Shown here piece by piece: positions 33,091-42,812 of a DNA stretch of 64,000 nt. The position numbers were made by a program, and so were the translations under genes. The stretch is taken from NCBI RefSeq assembly GCF_041956535.1, contig NW_027192197.1, positions 197,829-261,828 of the forward strand, written 5' to 3'. Source of the stretch: Calcarisporiella thermophila CBS 279.70. Its lineage: Eukaryota; Calcarisporiellomycota. A model generated the notes under the pieces. That model ran no database searches, had not been told where the DNA came from, and worked only from the letters and a program-made list of their open reading frames with translations. Each line of letters opens with the position of its first letter. Within the stretch, counting starts at the first letter, position 1.

Positions 33091-34407
33091 AGCGAATTTT
33101 TCAAACGGTTAAGGAGGGGTAGGGTGGGATTCGTTCTTTTTAATGAGGGAGAAAAGAAAGGAGGTTTTTTATTTTCAATGCCGAGATAAATTAAAAAACG
33201 CCTCTATTTATATTCTTGTTTTATCTCCTCCCATTTCCTTTTCTCCCAACTTAGCAAATCTCGCAATCAACCCATGGCTCCCTTTTTCACTTTTCTCTTC
33301 TCTAACTCTAAAAATAAGCTTGTTGAACCAACTTACGAGAGAATTTGAGCTGAAATATCCTCTGAAACCCAGTTTAAGCTCAGCAGTTCCAATGCCATTG
33401 CCAACCATCTCTCCTCCGGTTGTGCAGAGAGGCAATGTCTTTTGGTTTTTTGTACCCTCCCCTATCGGTCCATCCATTCAAACCTTTTGGAAATATCGTA
33501 ATCAAAAGGTAATATGGATCCATACTCGTTGAACAAGTATGACCTCTTTCTCTCTCCTCCTTGCAAAATCGCGTGTACGGAAGATAGGATATCCTCGGGC
33601 CACTGAGAATAATGGGCACTAGTACCTTGAATAATTTTAGAAATGATCCGAGGTCACGGAACCCAAAGTTCCTAACAAACTGACGTCAATAATAGGAGGA
33701 TTTTTGAGAATTTCCATCCACCGCTGGGCTGGGTTAGGATTTTCCCACTCTCTTGCATCTGCACGGAGGAAATGGCCTCGCCTCTTGGTCCCCTCCTGCT
33801 GGTTAGCACACTAGGGATGACGAGGTAGAAGATCCAATGCCCACTGCGCCTAAGCATTTTGATTACTTATTATCCGCCATTTTCATGTCCACTGTGACAG
33901 TACAAAAAAGTTAAAGTCTTATATAATGGATGAAGGCAAATTGAGATGGCTCTAATTGTGGTTTGCTTGGATAACTTAATCAGAACCATGGACGGCGGAA
34001 ATTATGCCGGAGTCTCGATGAAAAAAAAAAAGGGGGGGGGGGACAGAGAGAGCGAGTACACGTTGAAAAGTTTGGGGGTAAGAGGATCCAGGAGCATACG
34101 AACATGCTGCATTGGATTATGCAAGTGACGATAACCGTGGAATCCCTGAACTATTTTTAGGCATCGGAAACTAATGTTCATTCTCTCCCTAAGTTTAAAT
34201 TAAAGTATGTTTATTCTATCGCTCCATTAGTACAGTCGAAATCAATCCTAGAGCCAGGTCACAAGTCCACACGGCTATCAAGAAATAAGTACATGGTAAG
34301 GAAAGAAAAAAAAAAAAGAGGCTTCAAAAGAGCGTAATCAAAGTTTAGAAAAGAGAAAAAAATAAAAAGTATCAGCTTATGAAAGATTCGAATTGTTCCT
34401 CAAAAGT
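33091..34407. other. intergenic region between proteases B and C, 1.3 kb
   Basis: Holds the promoter of B (TATA box 33205-33212), AT-rich sequence without supported genes, an A11-G11 homopolymer pair at 34021-34042 and the 3' region of C. Confidence 0.55.
33205..33212 (-). promoter_or_regulatory. TATA box of protease B
   Basis: TATAAATA on the minus strand, 115 bp before the ATG, the same spacing as in paralogue C. Confidence 0.68.
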
Positions 34408-35798
34408 TTACGCGGCAAGAGCAGCAGCATTGCCAAGGGTATTATAGGCGAGCAGGTTGGCGGTGCCGTTTTCAAAGCCAGTGATCTTATCTTTGTTGGC
34501 AACGCTAGCGATATACTCTTTCATGGAGGCTGGGTCGCGGGGCTTAGAGGTAAGGAAGTGGGCAACAAGACCAGCGACGTGGGGAGAGGCCATGGAGGTA
34601 CCCGAGATGGACTTGGTCTGTCCGTCATTCCAGGTCGAAAGGATGTCCACGCCGGGGGCAATGATGGTTACACACTTGCCGAAGTTGCTGAAGGAGGCCT
34701 TCTTGTCCCCAATGTCAGAGGCCGCGACGGTGATGGCCTTTTCAGCTCGGGCGGGCGAGGAGTTGCAAGCATCCTGGTTCTCATTTCCAGCAGCCACTAC
34801 CATGTGCAAACCGGCGGTCACTGCGTTGTTCACGGCCTCATCCACGGCATCCGAAGCACCACCACCAAGGGACATGTTGGCAACCGACTTGTTCTTCCCG
34901 TTCTTCTTCTGATCATTGGCGGCCCAGTTGATTCCGGCAATGACATCACTGAACGAGCCAGAGCCTTGGCCATTCAGCACCTTCACCGCGACCAGATTGG
35001 CTTTCTTTGCAACACCGTAAGTCTTGGACCCGATGGTGCCGGCAACATGGGTTCCATGACCATTTCCATCCTTGTCACCATCATCAGCGAACGTAGCGCC
35101 CCACTTGGCACGGCCTTCGAAGTCAGGGTGATCCACAAGAATGCCAGTGTCGATGACATAGGCGGTGACTCCTTGGCCACCATTGGCATCGTAGAGGTAT
35201 TTGTCTTGGGTGTTCGAGTCGAGCTTCTCGCGGTGCGAGAGACGGGCAAGACCCCAGGGTGCTCCGGTTTGAGTTTCGACGTTAATTTTCATGATCCCGT
35301 CGCGTTCAACAAAAGCCACCTAAAAGCATACCAACAAGGTTGAGTGGATACTTCGAGTCGTATTTCAACCCAAAAATAAATCCACAATAAAATTCTTACC
35401 GAGGGATCTGAACGAATTTTACTGAGAGCATCATCGTCGAACTTGCCGGCGAAGCCGCTGAACTTGTTAAAGTTGTATACGTGCTTCACGCCCTTCTTGA
35501 TAGCTTGGTCGGTAATCTCGCCCTTCTTTTCGGTTCCGGGTTTGTAGACGACGATGTAGGCTCCATCGATTACGTTGACTCCCTTGGGGCTGTTAATGGG
35601 GGCCAATTTGCCATCGGGGGTCTCTGTGTTGTTCTTATTGTCGGCACCGTTCTGGTTCTTTTCAGGAATGGAGGCATCCTTCTGGTCCTTTTCGGGGACC
35701 GCGAGGGCGGTATTGTTCTTTTTTCCAGCAGGCCCGGCGACGGCTCCGGCAATCAAGGATGCCGCCAACGCGTAACTGACAATTCGCTTTATAAACAT
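34408..35798 (-). CDS. Proteinase K-like secreted subtilase (paralogue C)
   Basis: Exons 35400-35798 and 34408-35319 with one intron of 80 bp give 436 residues. Signal peptide (MFIKRIVSYALAASLIAGAVA), then a Lys/Asn-rich linker of about 45 residues that A and B lack, an I9 propeptide (GAYIVVYKPG, HVYNFNKFSGFAGKFD) and a subtilase S8A domain: Asp190 (DTGI), GNGHGTHVAG and GTSMASPH. The maturation junction is the ordinary short form (VAFVERD to TGAPWGLARLS). It keeps only the first of the introns found in A and B. It is probably an active extracellular protease. Intron loss here or gains in A and B after duplication cannot be separated without an outgroup. Confidence 0.95.
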
Positions 35799-38012
35799 AC
35801 CGGTTACTTGAGAGGAGGAGGGGAGTGGGGCTGATTGAGGAGAGAAGGAGAGGAGGAAGAGGAGAAAAAGTTGTCGAGTAAAGAATAGCCCTTGGATCCT
35901 TTCACCTGCCTTTATTTATAGGCCGTTCTCTGCATGCTATCTAAACTCTTGCAAACACACATCATGGAGAGCTAAGCGCGTCGTCGGATAGGCAAATTTA
36001 CACAAAATATTCTGGGTCGAAGAAGACAATAGTACCTGTCTCGATCCAAAATAAAATAAAGGTTAGCGCTAGCGCCAATTTGGGTAAGGCAGGACAACCG
36101 GCTTGTACCTATATGGCGAACTAATAAATTCAGATAGAGTGGTGGTGACTTGCTATGTGTGAAAGGGCATGTGAGCAGGTAGTCCTTTGCCAACCTTTCC
36201 AACTCAATCCCAGGGTCGGCCGAAACAATGGTGCACTAATCACATTTTGGTTTGAAGGCGCGTCTAAAGGGCCAAAGCCAAGACCAACGTCCTACCCATT
36301 AAAATGGGTTAGACCGCTACTTGTCACATGAAGCTCGCCCTCGCGTCAAGCCGCAATTAACTTTAGTTCATCCCATGGTTTTGGTGCCGTTCCCTCCATC
36401 CACCCTTCTTTACCCCTCCATGCTGACAAACGATGGCCGCCCGGCTACGATGGCTTCGATGGACGAAAAGGAGGGTGCACCTGGCAGCTAGTGATCGAGC
36501 TTCTACCAAGACTTCCAATTCTGAGAATTAAGTTAATTTGTTTTGCACCGCTACCAGGAGAATAAGGTTTCCTTTGCTTATGTCGATCTTTACACAAGAA
36601 ATATAGGAGTTGAACCTCCTGGGAGGACAGAAATGTTGCCTAACTGCTTGGTAGGTAAAGGCCATTTCGTCAGGCAGGCGATTACCTCAGATTTTGAGCC
36701 GGGTATAGTTCTTAGCAGAAGCGAAGAGATCAAAACTTGCCGCAGGGGCATGCCGGCGGAACCGAATATGGAGCGAGAAAGTGTTTCAGTCAACAAGTGG
36801 ATCGCGGTTACCGTAGTTATCACGTAATCAGAGGTATTAAATCCTTAGGTAGATCGGAGCTAAGCATTAAAATAATTTCCCGTCACCGCTTTCCATTTCG
36901 GACCGCTCTACCGCCGCTTCCCTATCATTCCTGCCCCATTGCATCATTAGAGCTGGTGATTAGCGATCCAGCTCTGCCCGTTATCGCACCTTGAACCTCT
37001 TTCGTTATGCGATGGTGGCCTATCTTACTCATGGTCTAAGATTCATGACCGTGAGAAAATATGAGCCGGGCGCATTGTTCATTGAATTTTGCCGATCATT
37101 TATGCGACTATTTGTTTATTCATTTTGACTATGCGCAGGTCACGGTTGAGGCTCACTACACTCTCTTCTCAATCACAACAATTGCACTTGGAAGTCCCCG
37201 GCCTGCTTCCCTTAGAGATACGACCACATCGTAAAATGCAAATTTGCTGCTGCCCAATATAGAGCCAAGAAAACGGTACAAGCACACTAAGCTGGCTTGA
37301 AAGGATCATTCTCTTGTCAATTGACAAAAGTTTATTCAGAGGCCACTAAACAGAGGCCTTCAACTTGTATACAATTCCACAAGTAAAATAGTTATCTGGT
37401 AAGTTACCGGCACTCACTCTCCGTCCACTTCAACCTTCGATCGTATGCTACGCTAATATACATCTCAAACTCTACTTGATCTACGTATGTGTAAAAAATA
37501 TGTGGGCGGAGAATTGGATTCCTTGAGCTGTATAGATCAATTTTTTAAGGGGTTAAGCTTATTCACTGTTAAGCCACTTCAATAAAAAATGCGCAAACCT
37601 TAGGTGCCTCTGCTTTTGTAGCTGTGTAGGTGTGTTAATAAACTGCCTCAGCCGCATAAAAAAAACAAAGGTAAAAAAGCAACATATATTAAGAGTATTA
37701 AAATGAAAATATTGTTATTTACGTGTGCAATGATATTGGCAAACGATAGCTCTCGGGAACAAAGGACGTTTGAGCCTCTCCATGTGTGTTGGGATGGAGT
37801 CTCGAAATGTGGCTTATGAATCGGTTCTCCAGAATTTCTGATTTCCTTCGCGTTCTTCTCATCTCGTTGATCACAAAAGAAAAGAACGTAATTATATTGG
37901 GTAAGAGAGAGCTGCTACTATCGGTGTCTAGATTCTTACCTACAAGTCCATCTTATGATTTATTTTTCTTTTTGCATAAATACATTTTTTGATAGATATA
38001 CCATAACACAAT
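35799..38012. other. gene-poor region, 2.2 kb
   Basis: Starts with the promoter of protease C (TATA box 35913-35920) and ends at OST4. In between I find no frame with convincing coding structure, no rRNA and no tRNA. A short palindrome (ACCCATT-AA-AATGGGT) sits at 36294-36309. This is also where overall composition turns from GC-rich to AT-rich. Confidence 0.55.
35913..35920 (-). promoter_or_regulatory. TATA box of protease C
   Basis: TATAAATA on the minus strand, 115 bp before the ATG, matching paralogue B in sequence and spacing. Confidence 0.68.
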
Positions 38013-38114
38013 ATGACAGACGATCAATTATCCCTTCTCGTGAATACTTTGGGTGCCGTGATTATGGTGCTCATAATGGCATATCACTACGTCGTTGTGC
38101 GCGCAAAAAACTGA
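38013..38114 (+). CDS. OST4: Oligosaccharyltransferase subunit Ost4
   Basis: A 33-residue protein, too short for ordinary gene finders. It starts MTDDQLSLLVNTLGAV, continues with one hydrophobic helix (VIMVLIMAYHYVVV) and ends RAKN. It matches yeast Ost4 (36 residues) in length, in the MxDxQL start, in the single membrane helix and in the AYH/IYH and KN endings. Ost4 is an ER membrane peptide that holds Stt3 and Ost3/Ost6 together in the N-glycosylating oligosaccharyltransferase. Confidence 0.88.
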   Translation: MTDDQLSLLVNTLGAVIMVLIMAYHYVVVRAKN

Positions 38115-38469
38115 ACCAAAACGGCCCATCGTAATTAGAGGCTGATGGATCTCTTAATTTGCTCTTTTATTTCTAGATTATTATTGATCGAATTGCACGA
38201 TCGGATGTACAATTTTCGCCATTTTGACTCCTCGTTTCTCTTTTCTTCGTCTTTAAACATGCATACAAGTGCTATTTCGCTCTCTCTTTTTTGGAAGTAA
38301 TTCCATAAAAAGCTTCTTCTAAATTGAAATAGATACATTGTGTCATATCTTTATAAAAGTTAAAGAGGAGGCAGTACAACAAAATATAACGTCAAATACT
38401 CTATGAAATATACATTAAATAGACCGCATCCCCCCCCTCTCTCCTTAAGCCTCTTCCTCTTCACAGTCC
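38115..38469. other. convergent intergenic region
   Basis: About 350 bp of AT-rich 3' flank between OST4 and the ABC transporter gene; nothing else is seen. Confidence 0.55.
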
Positions 38470-41158
38470 TTATTGCCCACTCCCTTCCCCCTCGTCCTCC
38501 TCCTCTCTGCCTTCTAAAGCTTCTAAAATCACTAATCTCAGTGCATCGAGTTGATCTTTATCCACAATGCATTCTCTTGCCCGCCCATTACCCAATATAA
38601 TCACTCGATCGTGGTGTCGAAGAAGATGCGTATTATGGCTAACAGATATACATGTAATTCCGAAATGTTTTAAGCGGTTGTAGAGATATGATTCAATTCG
38701 TGGGTCCATGGCAGAAGTGGCTTCATCCAACACTACCAAAACCAAGAAAAGCGGATGGTTGTTAAAAAAGAGACGACAGGCACAAGGAGGCAAGTGGGAA
38801 AGGAAAAGGAAGTCACCAGCAAAAATTGGTTTCCAGAAAAATATTCGCGCGAACGAGAGTCGCTGTTGCTCCCCCGGGGAGAGCATCTTGCTCCATTCCT
38901 GGCCATAGGCTGTGTCGTAGCTTTCAACCATTTCGGAGAGGTGGGAAAGATTGACAAGATTGAGTAGGCGGTCTACTTCCTCATCTGGCACTAGAAGAGT
39001 TCGATAGAGTGAAACATGGGTCAATTGCATTCCTTCCTAAAAGTCTTATCGCCAATTACCTGCATCGGCCGCAAGGATACTCGGATAAGTGATTTGATCG
39101 CGGAGCGATCCAAAAACAAGGTATGAAGTTTGTGGAAGGAATAAAATCGGCTCTCTCGTACCCTCGCGTCGAGGCAGTGCTACCCGCCCTCGAGACGAAG
39201 GCCAAATTCCGCTCATTACTCGCAAAAGTGAGGTTTTCCCGCAACCTAAGAAAATATTAGAGTCAAGCGCACTTGTTGGCCAATTATAAATAATACATGC
39301 CATTATTTCCTACTATCATCACGTTCTCTCCTTTCTTTATATTCAAGTTCAAATTTGAAAATAAGGGCTTGCCATTGGGTGCAGTTATCGACACCCCGTC
39401 GAAGCGGATCTCGACGTCGTTAGCACTATTGAACATGTATATCTCGTTGAGCCAGAGTAAAATGGACAGGATGCATTAAATCGATGGAAACACAGGCGAA
39501 AAAAATACATTACCGCCCGGCATCATCACGGTATGGAAAATCAATATTTAAATTATCCAATTCGCTGTGAATTTCAGACAAAGCTTCCAGCAACTGCCCA
39601 AGACGGGCGGTATATCCCGCCAGCTCAGAAATACGTGCAGATTGGCGGAGAATTTCAGTAAATCGGTGTATAAGATACATGGATATAAAGGAGTTCTAGT
39701 TGAAATAGAAAAAAATTCAGAAAGTGAGGGCGAAAAAATAATTGATTACCCAGCTCACCAGACTAATAATAGAGCTCAATTCCCCTTTGTCTATTCCAGA
39801 GTATGCTCCAGAAAAAATGGCAATAGATATGATCAGATAGCTTAAGATGGATCCAAAGTAAGAGAAAGTCTCATTCGCCACTATAGGGAATCAAAGGTTA
39901 TAGCCGAAAAATCACCCGAGAAATCTTTAGTCAAGCCATCGTTTACGTTTTAGAGCCAGTTCCCTATCCAAGATCTTTTGTTGGGTTCCAAGCAATCCCA
40001 TTAAATTTTGTTCTGCTCGGATTTTCTCTTCTCTTTCCCCACGACTAAACGATATCGATTCGGCAAATACTCGTAGGCGTACATGCATGTATCGGAATCC
40101 ACCCTCCTGCAACTCTTTTGCAAATACACAAGGTACTACCGGGGCTATCAGGAGTTTGCTCACGATCGACCCAATAATGAAATACAGATAGATGAATAGT
40201 GGGCCGAAAATGCCACCCACTGCCCAGCACTTATATGTGTAATAGATTATAAGTAGGGGAGTAACACTGAGCTCTTCGCTAATCTTGCCAATGCATTCGG
40301 CAAATTTGTCAATATCCTGGGTGATCCGCTGGTCACTAAAAAAGTCGGAGGTATCAGTGAAATTGGTAAAATGAGTGGTGAATGTCAGCCTTTATATATT
40401 CTTACGGGTTGTCTACTCTGCTCTCGTGGAGTAGTGCCAATTTGTAGAGAGTACCAGGTTGAATGTACAGATTTTGGAAGTAGACTGTAAGGATCCGGCG
40501 GATTTTAAGAGAAAAGAGCCCACACATATAGCTTACGACCGCTTTTGCCTAATGACAAGCATTTGGAAGCATTCAGGACATAAGATTGGGCGACCCTCGC
40601 ATACAAAGAGACACTTACCGATCCAGCAAGCCCTACCAACACGAGGGACTCTAACACCAGAAGCTTGAAGTCGCCCGAATTTTCGCTCAGCAAAATTTTA
40701 TAGAATTTACTTGGCAACAAGCCAACAAAGTAGTAGATGAATTCAGTGAGGGTACAGAGGCTTAAGAAAACGAGATAAAACCAAAAAAGTCCACGGCGCG
40801 CTGAAAGCGGGAGAAAAAGGATGCGTAATAGGCGAGTAAAACGCGAAAAGAAGAGGGAATCAAAACCGTGTTGGCGAGTGAGCGAACTTTGTGTGGGGGT
40901 TAGAGAGGTGGTTGTGCTCGTCGCTTGTAAGTTTTGAAAAGAGGCTGTTGCGGCTACAGAGCTAAGAAGAAGTTAGCAGGGTTATAAATTGCGGAGGTAG
41001 AGTCAGAAGTCGCTTTTGGCTTGAACCCTTGTGAAAATAAGCGCCCATTTCTATAAGATAGTATACCTCTCATGATCATCATCCTTGATACTTTCAACCT
41101 CGTACTGGTAGGCCGACTCTTCCGATGGTAGGAGCAAGTCATAGGAATAGGATTTCAT
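38470..41158 (-). CDS. ABCD4-like half ABC transporter
   Basis: Ten exons: 41067-41158, 40619-40961, 40406-40548, 39947-40335, 39759-39880, 39514-39695, 39301-39425, 39060-39245, 38817-38990 and 38470-38732. They sum to 672 residues (human ABCD4 606). The membrane domain has EFIYYFVGLLPSKFYKIL, RVDNPDQRITQDIDKF and TFSYFGSILSYLIISIAIFSG; the ATPase domain has Walker A GNNGCGKTS, LPQTSY, signature LSPGEQQRLSFAR, Walker B AVLDEATSAM and H-loop SVSHN. LSPGE.QRLSFAR and VLDEATSA match ABCD4 rather than peroxisomal ABCD1-3. ABCD4 exports cobalamin from lysosomes in animals; here a cobalamin or acyl-CoA substrate is open. Intron 7 has a GC donor (AATG|GCATGT) and cuts the Walker A glycine codon. 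Confidence 0.9.
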
Positions 41159-41375
41159 TTTTCCAGCTATCGATCGCATCGCATTGTATTATGAATTAGG
41201 GTGGAAAGAGGATCAAGAGTGACAAAGTAGTCACATTGAGATGTGTCAATTTCTGAAATCTATTGATTTTATTTTCAATTCTGATACATGTGCTATTTGG
41301 ATACAAAAGAAGAACGCTCAAAAATCGACGAGCAAGAAGCATCAATAGTATAAAAGTAAGAAATAGGCCTTGCAG
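41159..41375. other. intergenic, same-strand genes
   Basis: About 220 bp separating the ABC transporter start from the end of the phosphatase gene; AT-rich, no extra gene. Confidence 0.55.
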
Positions 41376-42097
41376 TCAATGTGCCTCGAGTGCTGCGGGC
41401 GGGGCCTTGCGTGCGCGGAACATGCGAGTAAAAGGGTTACGGAAGGTAGTAGGTCCCAGAGGCGGGGAGATATCGCTAGAGGTGCGAGAATTTCCTGCGC
41501 CATTAGCAGGCGTAGATTTGAAACCTTTGGTTATACGCTTATAGTTGTCGATATATCTAGAGTGAAAAAATAGGATAAAGTCAGTTCAATAGATTATAGA
41601 TCAATCAGCTATGCAGGCCACACATACTCTATCTGTTTCTTGTTGAAGGCACCGCGGCGATATCGCCGCACATACTCTATGGCATCGAGTGGCTTCATCC
41701 CAAGTTCAATCAATGCCACGGCGACCATCACACACGCACGGCCAAGGCCGGCAACGCAATGGACAGCGATGGTCACTTGATTACCCTCACGATACCTCTG
41801 TTCTACCAAAGCGAGCCACTTCTTTGTGATATGGACAGGAGGAGCTGCGCCATCGCGGAATGGCAGGTCATGGACTTGAATTCCGTTGGCTTCAAGTGGA
41901 GCAGTTGAATAGGTTGGTTCACAGACCCGCACGACATCAGTTACATTGTACCGATGGAACTCCTTAAGGTAGAGCGATATCGTAGAATCAGTTGGACAAT
42001 CAAAGATGAGAAATCGGAGAGGTGAGTCTTGAACTTCAACGACAGAGATCATCCGACTAACGGATGAGGCAGCCGGGCGTTGAGCATAGGCGGGCAT
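41376..42097 (-). CDS. PRL/PTP4A-type dual-specificity phosphatase without CaaX box
   Basis: Exons 41628-42097 and 41376-41556, intron 71 bp (GTATGT...TAG), 216 residues. The phosphatase core matches PRL proteins closely: VVRVCEPTYS, LPFRDGAAPP (general acid Asp82), HCVAGLGR (Cys114 and Arg120) and RRGAFNKKQIEYI. The cysteine Cys59 in VRVCE is the partner for the PRL redox disulphide. Animal PRLs end in a prenylated CaaX box; this protein instead has a 60-residue tail that is Pro/Ser-rich with a basic patch (NPFTRMFRARKAPP) and ends EAH, so it should not be farnesylated. PRLs act on phosphoinositides and bind CNNM magnesium transporters; the fungal role is not established. Confidence 0.9.
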
Positions 42098-42812
42098 TGT
42101 GTTTTAGAGAAAAATGTATATAAATAAAATATAGATTATAGAATAATAGGGAGGAGTAGAGCAGGAAAAAGCAAATATATATATAGAAAAAAAGGTAGAG
42201 TAGGGATGGAAGGAATAAAGGCCAGTCTAAGAGGATTACAGATGTTGATAGTAACTGTAGATGTTAGAGAAGAAACTAAGAAAAATTAGCCTCCGTCGTC
42301 CTTCTCTCCAGAAAGATTTCCAGCACAGAACGCAATGGAGAGGGAAGCCCAAAGTGCGAATACGGCTGGTGGAAAGAGATCAGTTGAAAAAACTCTCATA
42401 GAAGTGTATAAGTGAGAAGAGTAAGAGAAAAAAGAAAACAAAAATTTTTCAAAATATATCCACGCCGATATCTCCACCAGATCAACCAACGGGCATTGGT
42501 CCGCCCAGAAAATTTTTTCAAATCGATTTTGTAGATTGGTACAATCTATTGTAAATTAGGCCTTGCAAAAGTCAAAAATGATATCAGAAACAAAAGTAAT
42601 AGAGAAAAAAGTCCAAATGAAATAACAACATAGATGTCTTTTTTTTTTCTCACGAGCAATCCATAGCAAATTGAGGAGGAAAAAAAATATAAGAAATTCA
42701 CATCAAAAGAATCAAACTACTATGCAATATACATAAATTAAAAAGATGGCGTGAATATCTTCTAAAAGTAATTCAAGGGCGTATTGATGCTCGGAAAGAA
42801 CTCGTGGACTTT
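42098..42812. other. intergenic region with one possible micro-ORF
   Basis: About 700 bp, strongly AT-rich, between two minus-strand genes. It contains a 37-codon frame listed separately; the remainder looks like 5' and 3' flanks. Confidence 0.5.
42286..42399 (-). CDS. Possible 37-residue hydrophobic microprotein
   Basis: An ATG at 42399 opens a 37-codon frame reading MRVFSTDLFPPAVFALWASL, then SIAFCAGNLSGEKDDGG and a stop. It has one hydrophobic helix and a charged tail, like several small fungal membrane peptides, and a codon texture less AT-biased than its surroundings. I do not recognise it, and chance is possible at this length. Confidence 0.3.
   Translation of the reverse strand: MRVFSTDLFPPAVFALWASLSIAFCAGNLSGEKDDGG

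Noticed and set aside
36294-36309. Perfect short palindrome ACCCATT-AA-AATGGGT
   Set aside because: Seven-base arms without a partner or gene context; could be chance, so listed only here.
36600-36640. B-box-like GGTTCAACTCC on the minus strand
   Set aside because: No A box or cloverleaf could be drawn upstream; single motif by chance.
36543-36827. Open frame of about 94 codons in the gene-poor stretch
   Set aside because: No domain, no splice extension, and the opposite strand is equally open.
36840-36880. GATCGGAGCTAAGC, similar to the 5S rRNA internal control region
   Set aside because: The flanking sequence does not follow 5S rRNA and there is no second match.
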